NCBI GenBank assembly: GCA_020637295.1
Contig: JACJWF010000002.1
Span: 248,001-312,000, forward strand
DNA: 64,000 nt
Source: Acidimicrobiaceae bacterium
GTDB taxonomy: Bacteria > Actinomycetota > Acidimicrobiia > Acidimicrobiales > Ilumatobacteraceae
Reading direction: 5' to 3'
The notes beneath the pieces were generated by a model that was not told the DNA's origin, searched no databases, and was given only the letters and a program-made list of their open reading frames with translations. Shown one piece after another: positions 33,490 through 41,408 of this stretch. The position numbers and the translations under genes were made by a program. Every line of letters begins with the position of its first letter. Within the stretch, counting starts at the first letter, position 1.

Positions 33490-35040
33490 TCAGGCGCCGC
33501 GGCGCAGCACCACGGTGGCGGCGTTGCGGCCGCTGGCGCCCCAGACGCCGGCGCCGGGGAACGTGGCCGCACCGGTGAGGTACAGGCCCTTCACATCGGT
33601 CTCGTACCGGGTCAGCTCCGGGTTCTTGTTGCGCAGCGCGGCCAGTGGCCCGCCGGCGAAGCTGGTGGCGTGCCCGTGGGGCAGGTGGAACTCGCGCTCG
33701 TAACGGTCCGGGGTCATCGCCCGCCAGTCGGCCACCGTGCCGGCGAAGCCCGGCTCGGCGAGGGACCCGAACAGCTCCAGCCACCGTGCCGGCTCTGGTG
33801 AGGACGCCCAGCCGCCGGGGTGGGCGTACGGCGTGAACAGGGCCTCCAGCGACAGGACGTGACGACCGGGGTCGGCGAGCGACGGGTCTGCCACGGTCGG
33901 CACGTTGGCCAGCAGCCCGGGCCGCTCCAGCACACCACCAGACGCCATCATCTGGCTGCCGCGGTCCATGTCCGCCACAGTCGGGGCGATGGCGTAGGTG
34001 GTCCCGAGGTCGCCGTCGTGGCCGGCCTCCACCACCGGCCGCAGGTGGGGGACGGCGGTGAGGATGGCGTCGATCTTTGACTCGTAGCCGTCGTCGTGGG
34101 GGATCGCCTGCCAGCGCCGCACCAGGTCCTTCGCCTGCGGCGGCGGCGCCTTCAGCCAGTGGAGGAACGTGTCGTGCGGGTTGCACGCGCTGACCACCAC
34201 GCCGGCGGTGATCTCGGTGCCGTCGTCCAGCGCGACACCGCGCACGGCCTGCCCCTCGCAGTCGATGGCCGCCACCTTCGCGGCAGTGCGCAGCGTGCCG
34301 CCGGCCGCCTCGAACGCGGCCAGCAGGGTGCGTGGCACCTCGCCGCTGCCGCCCACCGGCCGCCCCACGGTGCCCACGTGGCGCATCGCGTAGGTCAGCG
34401 CACCGAGGCCGCTGCCCGGGGTCTCCGGCGAGATGCCCCACACCATCGGGCCGACCAAGAGGCCGGGCCCGAGCAGGGCCTCCTCGGTGAAATAGGACCG
34501 CATCACGTCCGCAGCGCTGCGGCGGCTCCAGCGCAGCAGCGTGGTGACGCCGCGCCCACGCGCAGCCAGCACCTTGCGGGTCAGGCCGCCGAGGCTCGGC
34601 GGGTCCACCGCGGCCGCCATCACCAGCTTGACCGCCGGGATCGCCGCGTTCGCGTAGCGGCGGTAGGCGTCCACCTGCCCGGGGTAGCTGCGGCCGATGG
34701 AGTCCAGCGTCGCCTCCAGCGAGTGGTGGCTGGCCCACGCCGGCCCGCCGGCCCACGTCATGTTCATCTGCGACGGCTCCAGGTCGAGGTAGCGCAGGCC
34801 GTGGTCCGCCAGGCGCAGCTCCTCGGCGATCGGGGTGGTGCGGAACGTGATGTGGTCGCAGTTGCAGATGTTGACCGTGCCGCCCCCGAACGGCTCGCTG
34901 GCGGCGGTGCCGCCGACGGAGGCCCGGGCCTCCAGCAGGAGGGTGCGCATCCCGCCCCTGGCGAGGTAGGCGGCGCACACCAGGCCGTTGTGGCCGGCGC
35001 CGATGACGATGGCGTCGTAGTCGCGGACGGGGGAAGTCAC
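33490..35040 (-). CDS. FAD-dependent oxidoreductase, phytoene desaturase (CrtI)-like
   Basis: A 516-residue flavoprotein. The N-terminal IGAGHNGLVCAAYLARGG is the dinucleotide-binding fold, followed by LLLEARASVGGTA. The C-terminus has LYLTGAATFPGAGVWGASGRNAA, the CrtI/FAD consensus. Relatives include carotenoid desaturases and retinol-saturase-like proteins, but many are of unknown substrate. No other carotenoid genes lie nearby, so a carotenoid role is not supported by context. GTG 35040 is chosen because the Rossmann fold starts right after; the -10 upstream is weak. Confidence 0.85.
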   Translation of the reverse strand: MTSPVRDYDAIVIGAGHNGLVCAAYLARGGMRTLLLEARASVGGTAASEPFGGGTVNICNCDHITFRTTPIAEELRLADHGLRYLDLEPSQMNMTWAGGPAWASHHSLEATLDSIGRSYPGQVDAYRRYANAAIPAVKLVMAAAVDPPSLGGLTRKVLAARGRGVTTLLRWSRRSAADVMRSYFTEEALLGPGLLVGPMVWGISPETPGSGLGALTYAMRHVGTVGRPVGGSGEVPRTLLAAFEAAGGTLRTAAKVAAIDCEGQAVRGVALDDGTEITAGVVVSACNPHDTFLHWLKAPPPQAKDLVRRWQAIPHDDGYESKIDAILTAVPHLRPVVEAGHDGDLGTTYAIAPTVADMDRGSQMMASGGVLERPGLLANVPTVADPSLADPGRHVLSLEALFTPYAHPGGWASSPEPARWLELFGSLAEPGFAGTVADWRAMTPDRYEREFHLPHGHATSFAGGPLAALRNKNPELTRYETDVKGLYLTGAATFPGAGVWGASGRNAATVVLRRGA

Positions 35041-35076
35041 CCGGCCATTCTGCCGGGCCGGGCGCGGGGCCACCGA

Positions 35077-35082
35077 TAACGT
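35077..35082 (+). promoter_or_regulatory. leaderless -10 for the creatininase-family gene
   Basis: TAACGT lies 6 bp before GTG 35089, in the 48-bp divergent spacer. Confidence 0.55.
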
Positions 35083-35088
35083 GCACAC

Positions 35089-35871
35089 GTGACTCGCGTT
35101 CGTTACCTTCCGGACCTCAGCGCCCCCGAGCTCGCCGCCCGGCTCACCGAGCGCAGCATCATCGTCCAGCCGCTCGGGGCCATCGAGCAGCACGGCCCGC
35201 ACCTCCCGCTCAGCACCGACAGCGTGGTTGCCACCGCGGTGGCGGAGGCCGCCGTGGCCCGGGTGGGGGAGGAGTTGGACGTCTGGCTGCTGCCCACCCT
35301 GGAGTACACGAAGAGCAACGAGCACGCCTGGAGCCCCGGCACGGTGTGGCTCAGCGCCCAGACGCTACTGGCGGTGCTGGACGACCTCGGCCGCTGCATC
35401 GCCACCACCCCGGCCAAGCGGCTGGTGTTCCTCAACGGGCACGGCGGCAACAGCGCGCTGCTCAACGTGGCCAACCGCGAACTGCGCCTGCACCACGGCC
35501 TGATGACGTTCCTCACCCACCCGGGTGTGCCCGCCGACCAGGGTGGCACGTCGCCGGCGGGCGAGCTGGGCATGGGCGTGCACGGCGGCACCGACGAGAC
35601 CTCGATGATGCTCCACCTGGCGCCCCACCTGGTGGACATGTCGAAGGCCGAGCGGCGGGTGCCGGAGGGCATGGCCGACAACCGCTACGTGCGCTTCGGG
35701 GGCCGGGTCAGCTTCGGCTGGCTGAGCAACGACTTCTTCCCCGACGGCTACATCGGCGACCCCACGCCGGCCACTGCGGAGCTCGGTCGCACCCTGTTCG
35801 ACGGCTCCGTCCAGGCGTTCTGCGAGGCGCTGGCGGAGATCGCCGTGTTCGACTACGGGCGCCCGGCATGA
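35089..35871 (+). CDS. creatininase family protein (metal-dependent amidohydrolase)
   Basis: A 260-residue protein. Metal ligands are visible: E33 and H35 in AIEQHGPHLPL, D44 in STDS, the NGHGGN loop, and an acidic residue in GTDETS. Family members open cyclic amides (creatinine) or act as mycofactocin peptidase MftE or formamide hydrolases. No mycofactocin genes lie nearby, so a small cyclic amide substrate is more likely. The stop overlaps the M20 gene's ATG (ATGA), which suggests consecutive steps: ring opening, then hydrolysis of the carbamoyl or amide product. Confidence 0.88.
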   Translation: MTRVRYLPDLSAPELAARLTERSIIVQPLGAIEQHGPHLPLSTDSVVATAVAEAAVARVGEELDVWLLPTLEYTKSNEHAWSPGTVWLSAQTLLAVLDDLGRCIATTPAKRLVFLNGHGGNSALLNVANRELRLHHGLMTFLTHPGVPADQGGTSPAGELGMGVHGGTDETSMMLHLAPHLVDMSKAERRVPEGMADNRYVRFGGRVSFGWLSNDFFPDGYIGDPTPATAELGRTLFDGSVQAFCEALAEIAVFDYGRPA

Positions 35872-37127
35872 AGCACGCCGACCTGCGGGTCGACGGCGCC
35901 CGCCTGTGGCGCCGGCTGGAGGCACTCGGCGAGATCGGTGCGGTCCACGGCCCCAACGGCGAGCGGGGCAACGCCCGCCTGGCCCTCACCACGGAGGACG
36001 GCCTGGGGCGCGACCTGGTGGTCGGTTGGATGCACGACCTCGGGCTGGCGGTCTCTATCGACGCCATCGGCAACGTCGTCGGCGTGCTGGCGGGCACGGA
36101 CCCCGACGCCGCCCCGGTGATGATGGGCAGCCACATCGACACCGTGCGCACTGGCGGCTGGTTCGACGGCAACCTCGGCGTGCTCGGCGGGCTGGAGGTC
36201 GTGGAGACGGTGGTGCGGGCCGGCATCCGCACCCGCCACCCGCTGGCCGTCGCCTTCTTCACGGACGAGGAGGGCGCCCGCTTCGCCCCGGACATGCTCG
36301 GCAGCCTGGTCTACGTCGGCGGGCTGGCCGTGGAGGACGCGCTGGACATCCGTGCCGCCGACGACGGCGCCCGCCTGGGCGACGAACTGGCCCGCATCGG
36401 CTACGCCGGCAGCACCCCGTGCCCGGCGGCCGCAGCGCCGCACTGCTACTTCGAACTGCACATCGAGCAGGGCCCGGTGCTGGAGGACGAGGGCATCACC
36501 ATCGGGGCCGTCACCGGCGTGCAGGGCATCTCCTGGACGGAGTACACGTTCACCGGCCAGTCGGCACACGCCGGCACCACCCCCATGCGCCTGCGCCGGG
36601 ACCCCGGGCTCGTGGCCGCGCAGGTCATCGCCGGGGTGCGGGCCCTGGCGGGGGAGTTCGGCGGTGCCCAGGTGGCCACCGTCGGCCGTTGCGAGTTCAC
36701 CCCCAACCTGGTCAACGTCGTGCCGTCGCAGGTCACGCTGACGGTCGATGTGCGCAACACCGACGAGGCCGTGCTGCAGGTGGTGGAGCAGCGGGTGACC
36801 GAACTGGTCGACGCGGCGGCGACCGCCGAGGGAGTGACCGTGGAGCGTCGCACCCTCGCCCGCTTCGAGCCGGTCGAGTTCGACCCGGCCAGCATCGACC
36901 TGGTCGAGGCCACGGCGCAGCAGTTGGGTCTCAGCACCCGGCGGATGCCCAGCGGCGCCGGCCACGACGCCCAGATGCTGGCCCGCATCTGCCCGACGGC
37001 GATGGTGTTCGTGCCGAGCGTCAACGGGCTGTCGCACAACATCGCCGAGTACACCCACCCGGCGGACCTCACCGCCGGTGCCAACGTGCTGCTCCACGCT
37101 GTGCTGGCCCGCGCCGGCGTGGCCTGA
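35868..37127 (+). CDS. M20-family hydantoinase/carbamoylase-type amidase (allantoate amidohydrolase-like)
   Basis: A 419-residue dinuclear metallo-amidase. Motifs are GSHIDTVRTGGWFDG (metal ligands His and Asp near residue 88), TDEEGARF (Glu pair), HIEQGPVLE, SAHAGTTPM in the dimerisation domain and GAGHDAQMLA (His ligand). The family hydrolyses N-carbamoyl amino acids, allantoate or ureidoglycine, releasing ammonia and CO2. It is coupled to the creatininase gene by ATGA. Likely role: second step of degrading a cyclic ureide or creatinine-like compound, by inference. Confidence 0.92.
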   Translation: MKHADLRVDGARLWRRLEALGEIGAVHGPNGERGNARLALTTEDGLGRDLVVGWMHDLGLAVSIDAIGNVVGVLAGTDPDAAPVMMGSHIDTVRTGGWFDGNLGVLGGLEVVETVVRAGIRTRHPLAVAFFTDEEGARFAPDMLGSLVYVGGLAVEDALDIRAADDGARLGDELARIGYAGSTPCPAAAAPHCYFELHIEQGPVLEDEGITIGAVTGVQGISWTEYTFTGQSAHAGTTPMRLRRDPGLVAAQVIAGVRALAGEFGGAQVATVGRCEFTPNLVNVVPSQVTLTVDVRNTDEAVLQVVEQRVTELVDAAATAEGVTVERRTLARFEPVEFDPASIDLVEATAQQLGLSTRRMPSGAGHDAQMLARICPTAMVFVPSVNGLSHNIAEYTHPADLTAGANVLLHAVLARAGVA

Positions 37128-37141
37128 CGACCTCGACGCAA

Positions 37142-37495
37142 ATGCCCGCACGGTTCGACCTCGTCACGCTGAACTCGCCGGAGCCGGACCGCGCCGCGGC
37201 GTTCTGGGCCGCGGCGCTCGGCCTCCACGAGACCGAGCGGGAGGACGGCGACCGCTGGATCGTGTTGAGTGACGACGACGGGGTGCGCCGCATCGGCATC
37301 CAGCGCGGTGCGGCCACGGCGGGCACCGTGCATCTCGACCTGGCGTGCGCGCCGGCCGAGGTCCGGGCCGAGGTGGAACGGCTGGTCGCGCTCGGCGCCC
37401 ACCTGCTGGTGCCACCTCGCACCGAGCCGTACGGCTCGATCGCCAACCTCGCCGACCCCGACGGCAATCCGTTCGACCTCTGCGCCTACGGCTGA
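37142..37495 (+). CDS. VOC (glyoxalase/bleomycin-resistance) family protein
   Basis: A 117-residue protein. The beta-alpha-beta-beta pattern is visible with RAAAFWAAALGL, a WIVLSDDD strand and the C-terminal LADPDGNPFDL, which holds the usual Glu/Asp position. Such proteins bind a divalent metal and act on small molecules or confer resistance. It follows the M20 gene by 14 bp and may be read from the same transcript. The substrate is unknown. A bidirectional terminator follows. Confidence 0.88.
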   Translation: MPARFDLVTLNSPEPDRAAAFWAAALGLHETEREDGDRWIVLSDDDGVRRIGIQRGAATAGTVHLDLACAPAEVRAEVERLVALGAHLLVPPRTEPYGSIANLADPDGNPFDLCAYG

Positions 37496-37508
37496 GGCCG
37501 GGAACGGC

Positions 37509-37538
37509 GAAGGGCGCCGGCCGCAGCCGGCGCCCTTC
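37509..37538. terminator. bidirectional intrinsic terminator-like hairpin
   Basis: A perfect 13-bp stem (37509-37521 with 37526-37538) has a 4-nt loop, and a short T/A stretch appears on each side within the arm ends. It sits between the convergent VOC and substrate-binding-protein genes, as expected for a two-way terminator. Confidence 0.85.
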
Positions 37539-37546
37539 TGCAACAT

Positions 37547-37560
37547 GCCTGACGTCAGGC
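37547..37560. other. 14-bp perfect palindrome centred on TGACGTCA
   Basis: GCCTGACGTCAGGC is self-complementary over all 14 bases. A 12-bp version of the same palindrome occurs at 53980-53991, also between convergent genes. Function unknown; it could be a protein-binding site. Confidence 0.6.
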
Positions 37561-37577
37561 CGTCACTGGTCGTTCGA

Positions 37578-38780
37578 TCAGAGGCTGATGCTCGTATCGA
37601 TGAACTGGTTGGTGACGATGTCGTCCGGCGTCACGCCGGCCTTCGGGGTCGCGCCCTGGGCCTCGTAGATCGGCACGGCGATCTCGATGAGGCCGGCGAC
37701 GCGGTCCATGTCGAAGCTGCCCATCACGCCGTCGGTGCCGTTGGCCTGCAGACCGTCCGCCTTGATGGTGGCAACGCCGTAGTCGGCAGCACCGGCGGTG
37801 TAGGTCCAGCCGAAGTCGCCGCCGAACGAGTCCACCGCAGCGAGGATGACCTCATTGCCATGGGCCGGGCTGTTGATGTAGTCCACGGCGGACTGCTGGA
37901 TCATCGGGACCAGCTTGGTGAAGCAGTCGGCGTAGGTGGTGATGTTCTCCGGCTTGGTAGCGATGGACTGGGCGTAGTTCTCCCAGCCGATGTCGTTGAT
38001 GTACTCGTACGCCACCGGCTTGCCCCAGTCGGTGAGCTCCGTCTCGTACAGGTACGGCTCGGCGGAGCCGAAGCCCTGCTGGGCCGACTTGCCCTCGTCG
38101 GCGATGAACAGGCCCGGGTCGCCGGTGTAGGAACCGTCCACCTGGTCCTTGCTGAGGATGCCGCTGCCGGTGAGGTAGTCCATGTACGCCGCGCCACCGA
38201 AGTAGCGGACCGTGACGCCCTCAGTGCCGAGATCGGCGATGCCCTTGACGTCCGGGTAGGTCGCGGGGTCCCACATGATCATCTGCGGGTTCTTCTCGAA
38301 CCCGGACATGATGGCCACGGTGGGGAACTCGCTGCCGGAGAACTGGATGGCCTCGTCGGTGTAGACGAAGCCGAGCAGCACGTCGTCGTTGTTGTACATG
38401 ATCTGGGTGACCGGGCTGAACTGCTGCGGCAGGCCGCCGGAGCGGATCTGGATCTGCACGCCGGTGTCCACGCCGCCGGCCACGAGCGGCCCGGTGACGT
38501 ACGCCTTGTCCGCATCCATCGTGTAGCCGTCGCCGACCAGGTTGTACAGGAAGCCGTGCTCGGCCTCCGGCATCCAGTCGGTCTGGATGACCACGGTGTC
38601 GGGGCAGAGGCCGGCCAGCGACATGTCGTCTCCCCCGGCCATGGTGGTCTCGCTGCCGCCGGCGGTGGTCTCCGGTGCGGCGGTGGTGCTGGTGCTCTCC
38701 TCGTCGTCGCCACAGGCGGCGAGGAGGACGACCGAGGCCGTGGCGAATGCCAACAGCTTGCGGCTCCGTCGGTGTTGCAT
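37578..38780 (-). CDS. ABC transporter substrate-binding lipoprotein, NMT1/THI5 or SsuA-like
   Basis: A 400-residue precursor. The signal peptide ends in VVLLAAC, with lipidated Cys at residue 23, then a Thr/Glu-rich linker. The mature part begins CPDTVVIQTDW, typical of NMT1/THI5-like binding proteins for nitrate, sulfonate, taurine or pyrimidines. ATG 38780 is selected because AAGGAG precedes it by 6 bp; a longer in-frame start is not needed. It is the last gene of the minus-strand cluster SDR - ATPase - permease - SBP. The cognate ligand may be a nitrogen heterocycle. Confidence 0.88.
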   Translation of the reverse strand: MQHRRSRKLLAFATASVVLLAACGDDEESTSTTAAPETTAGGSETTMAGGDDMSLAGLCPDTVVIQTDWMPEAEHGFLYNLVGDGYTMDADKAYVTGPLVAGGVDTGVQIQIRSGGLPQQFSPVTQIMYNNDDVLLGFVYTDEAIQFSGSEFPTVAIMSGFEKNPQMIMWDPATYPDVKGIADLGTEGVTVRYFGGAAYMDYLTGSGILSKDQVDGSYTGDPGLFIADEGKSAQQGFGSAEPYLYETELTDWGKPVAYEYINDIGWENYAQSIATKPENITTYADCFTKLVPMIQQSAVDYINSPAHGNEVILAAVDSFGGDFGWTYTAGAADYGVATIKADGLQANGTDGVMGSFDMDRVAGLIEIAVPIYEAQGATPKAGVTPDDIVTNQFIDTSISL

Positions 38781-38856
38781 TGGTGCTCCTTGGGGTGCTG
38801 GTGTGTTCACGCTGCTCGGGAGGCTGCCGTGGCCGCCTCGGGTGGATGGGATCTGG

Positions 38857-39771
38857 TCAGCTGCCGCGCCGGGTGGCCTCGTGCCAGTGGCCGACGACGG
38901 CCTTGGCGATCCAGCTGAAGACGAAGAACACGGCGATGCCGAGCGCGGCCGCGATGAGCAACCCGCCGTACATCGGTGGGTAGCGGATCTTCTGGCGGAA
39001 CTGCTCCATCACGATGCCGATGCCGGGCTTCTGGCCCTGGCGGAAGAACTGCTCGCCGACGATGGCGCCGATGACGGACAGGCCGGCCGAGATGCGGAAG
39101 CCGGTGAAGATCGCCGGCATCGCGGCCGGGAACTGCAGCTTGAACAGGCGGGTCAGCCTGCTGGCCCGCCGGAGGGTGAACAGGTCGTGCTGCGATGCGT
39201 CCACCGAGGTGAGACCGAACAGTGTGTTGGTGACGATCGGGAAGATCGAGATCATCACGCACACGTAGATGCGCGACGACATCCCGCCGCCGAACACGGA
39301 GTAGATGATCGGCACGATCGCCAGCACCGGCGTCGCCTGGAGCGCCACCAGGTACGGGTAGATCGACCGCTCCACCCACACTGCCTGGGCCATGATGACC
39401 GCGAGGAGCATGCCCACGACGATGGTGATGGCCAGGCCGACGAACGCTGCGTAGCTGGTCCAGCCGAGGCCTTCCAGGAGCTGGCCACGCACCCGGGTGT
39501 CCAGGAATGCCTGGTCGATGACTGTCACCGGCGAGGGGAGGAGCGACGGCTTCTTGTCCAGGAAGCGGCGCATGCCGTCGCGATGCATGTACTCCCAGAA
39601 CACGATGAACAGTACGAACACCACGAACGGGCCGAGGTAGGTGCTGATCGTCAGCGTTCGCGACTTGCGCTCCGGCGTCGGGGGCTCCAGGTTGGCATCG
39701 ATGGAGGGCAGCACCCCTTGGATGAGCGCGGCATCCTCGGCGATCTGCACATTGGGGTCGAGCTCGGTCAT
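38857..39771 (-). CDS. NitT/TauT-type ABC transporter permease
   Basis: A 304-residue permease. Five or six hydrophobic segments follow a hydrophilic N-terminus of about 45 residues. The EAA-type loop is around HDLFTLRRASRLTRLFKLQ, next to PAAMPAIFTGFRI, which fits the SsuC/TauC family. It is paired with the SBP downstream and the ATPase upstream, and overlaps the ATPase gene by ATGA. The long charged leader is unusual but leaves the family fold intact. Confidence 0.9.
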   Translation of the reverse strand: MTELDPNVQIAEDAALIQGVLPSIDANLEPPTPERKSRTLTISTYLGPFVVFVLFIVFWEYMHRDGMRRFLDKKPSLLPSPVTVIDQAFLDTRVRGQLLEGLGWTSYAAFVGLAITIVVGMLLAVIMAQAVWVERSIYPYLVALQATPVLAIVPIIYSVFGGGMSSRIYVCVMISIFPIVTNTLFGLTSVDASQHDLFTLRRASRLTRLFKLQFPAAMPAIFTGFRISAGLSVIGAIVGEQFFRQGQKPGIGIVMEQFRQKIRYPPMYGGLLIAAALGIAVFFVFSWIAKAVVGHWHEATRRGS

Positions 39772-40514
39772 GCGTGAGCCCCCCGCAGCTCGTGGGAGAT
39801 CTCGCCGCAGAGCTTGGCGAACTCGTTCTCGAAGCGCAGCTCGGGCTGGCGTGGGTAGGCGAAGGGGATGGCGAAGTCGGCGACCAGCCGGCCCGGCCGG
39901 GCGCTCATGACGAGCACCCGGGTGGAGAGGAAGACGGCCTCGCTGATGGAGTGGGTGATGAACAGCCCGGCGAAGCCCTGCTGGTTGAACAGGCTGATGA
40001 CCTCGTCGTTCAGTCGCTCGCGGGTGATCTCGTCCACCGCGCCGAACGGCTCGTCGAACAGGAACACCTTCGGATCGAGCACCAGGCTGCGGGCCAGCGA
40101 CGCCCGCATCTTCATGCCGCCGGAGAGTTGCTTGGGGTACTTCTTCTCGAAGCCGGACAGCCCCACGAGGTCGATGGCGGCAGACGCCTTCGCCGCCCGC
40201 TCCGGCTTGGGCATGCCCTCGAGCTCGGCGAGCAACTCCACGTTCCGCTGCACGTTGCGCCACTGGAGGAGCGTGGCGTCCTGGAACACGTAGCCGAGTG
40301 AGCGGGGGTCCACCTCCACCCAGCCGGTGGTGGGCCGATGGAGGCCGGACGCCACCTTCAGCAGGGTGCTCTTCCCGCACCCGGACGGGCCGACGACGGT
40401 GACGAACTCGCCGGGGCTGACGGTGAACGAGGTTTCTTGGAGCGCGTGAGTTCCGTCGGGGTACACCATGGACACCCCGTGGAAGCTCAGCGCAGGGGCG
40501 GGCGCCGAGGTCAT
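39768..40514 (-). CDS. NitT/TauT-type ABC transporter ATP-binding protein
   Basis: A 248-residue ATPase. Walker A is GPSGCGKST, the signature is LSGGMKMR, Walker B is VFLFDEPFGAVDE and the H-loop is FITHSISEAVFL. It closely fits SsuB/TauB/ThiZ-like proteins. Two starts are possible: ATG 40514, preceded at 7-8 bp by TAAGGT, or ATG 40565, which overlaps the SDR stop (TGATG). I prefer 40514 because family homology begins soon after and the 51-bp extension looks non-homologous. Confidence 0.9.
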   Translation of the reverse strand: MTSAPAPALSFHGVSMVYPDGTHALQETSFTVSPGEFVTVVGPSGCGKSTLLKVASGLHRPTTGWVEVDPRSLGYVFQDATLLQWRNVQRNVELLAELEGMPKPERAAKASAAIDLVGLSGFEKKYPKQLSGGMKMRASLARSLVLDPKVFLFDEPFGAVDEITRERLNDEVISLFNQQGFAGLFITHSISEAVFLSTRVLVMSARPGRLVADFAIPFAYPRQPELRFENEFAKLCGEISHELRGAHA

Positions 40515-40521
40515 TGGGGCA

Positions 40522-40527
40522 ACCTTA
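40522..40527 (-). promoter_or_regulatory. internal leaderless -10 candidate for the NitT/TauT ATPase
   Basis: TAAGGT on the minus strand (40527-40522) lies 7 bp before ATG 40514, inside the SDR-to-ATPase junction. It would allow the transporter genes to be transcribed apart from the SDR. Confidence 0.4.
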
Positions 40528-40564
40528 GTGGGCGCGCCCTCCAGCCCATGATCCGTCCAGGACA

Positions 40565-41329
40565 TCAGTGCATCACCATCCCGCCGCTCACGTTCATGGC
40601 CTGGCCGGTGCAGTAGCGGGCGTCGTCGGAGGCCAGGAAGATGGCCATCGCGGCGACATCGTCGGGGTCGGCGCACCGCCCCAGCGGCGACTTGGCCGAC
40701 CATCCGTCCACCATCTCCTGGGTACGGGTCGCCGCGCCCATCTCGGTGAGGACGTACCCGGGGCAGATGCAGTTCACCCGGATGCCGTGCGGCCCGAGCT
40801 CCATCGCGGCCACCCGGGTGAGGCTGATGACGGCCGCCTTCGACGCCGCGTAGTGGGCCTGGCCGGGCTCGCCCAGCTTGCCGCCCATCGACGCCATGTT
40901 GACCACCGCGCCGCCGTGCCCGGCAGCGATCATCGCCTGCGCGGCGACCTGGGTGGTGACCAGCATCGCCCGCGTGTTGACGGCGAACGTGTGGTCCCAC
41001 TCCTCCGCGGAGAGCTGGAGGAACGGCACCGACGAGAACACGCCGGCGTTGTTGACCAGGATGTCGATGCCCCCGAGGTGCGCGGCGGTGGCGGCGGTGG
41101 CGGCACGCGTGGACTCTGGGTCGGCGAGGTCGCAGCCCACCGCGACGGCACCGTGCGACGCCGCAGCGGCGTCCAGCGCGTCCCCCGGCCGGTCCATCAG
41201 GGCCACACACGCGCCTTCGGCCACGAAGCGGGCGGCGATGGCGGCGCCGATGCCGCGCGCCCCTCCGGTGACCACGGCCCGTCGCCCCAGCAGGCGACCG
41301 GCGGCAGGGGCGGCGCGTTCGGTCGGCAT
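40565..41329 (-). CDS. short-chain dehydrogenase/reductase
   Basis: A 254-residue classical SDR: TGGARGIG near residue 21, NNAGVFSS, VVNMASMGGKLG for the catalytic Ser, YAASK for Tyr-Lys, and CPGYVLTEM after it. It uses NAD(P) to oxidise or reduce an alcohol or ketone. Its own promoter candidate lies just upstream. It is located between the amidohydrolase gene and the NitT/TauT transporter, so the substrate may relate to the imported compound. The substrate is unknown. Confidence 0.9.
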   Translation of the reverse strand: MPTERAAPAAGRLLGRRAVVTGGARGIGAAIAARFVAEGACVALMDRPGDALDAAAASHGAVAVGCDLADPESTRAATAATAAHLGGIDILVNNAGVFSSVPFLQLSAEEWDHTFAVNTRAMLVTTQVAAQAMIAAGHGGAVVNMASMGGKLGEPGQAHYAASKAAVISLTRVAAMELGPHGIRVNCICPGYVLTEMGAATRTQEMVDGWSAKSPLGRCADPDDVAAMAIFLASDDARYCTGQAMNVSGGMVMH

Positions 41330-41338
41330 GGTGCGCCA

Positions 41339-41344
41339 ATCGTA
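41339..41344 (-). promoter_or_regulatory. -10 candidate for the SDR gene
   Basis: TACGAT on the minus strand lies 9 bp before ATG 41329, in the 79-bp gap after the amidohydrolase gene. Confidence 0.4.
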
Positions 41345-41408
41345 GAACGGGGCGTGTGTCGGCTAGCGCGTGTGGGTGTGAACAGTGTGTTTCCTGCGCG
41401 ACGCAGCG

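Noticed and set aside
35089..35871. Mycofactocin peptidase MftE
   Set aside because: No mycofactocin precursor, MftB/C/D or related genes are in the neighbourhood. The call is left at family level.
37509..37538. Riboswitch or regulatory RNA
   Set aside because: A simple perfect hairpin between two convergent gene ends is best explained as a two-way terminator.
40514..40565. Longer start for the NitT/TauT ATPase at 40565 (TGATG overlap with the SDR)
   Set aside because: Possible, but the extra 17 residues look unrelated to the family and a good -10 hexamer lies 7 bp before ATG 40514.
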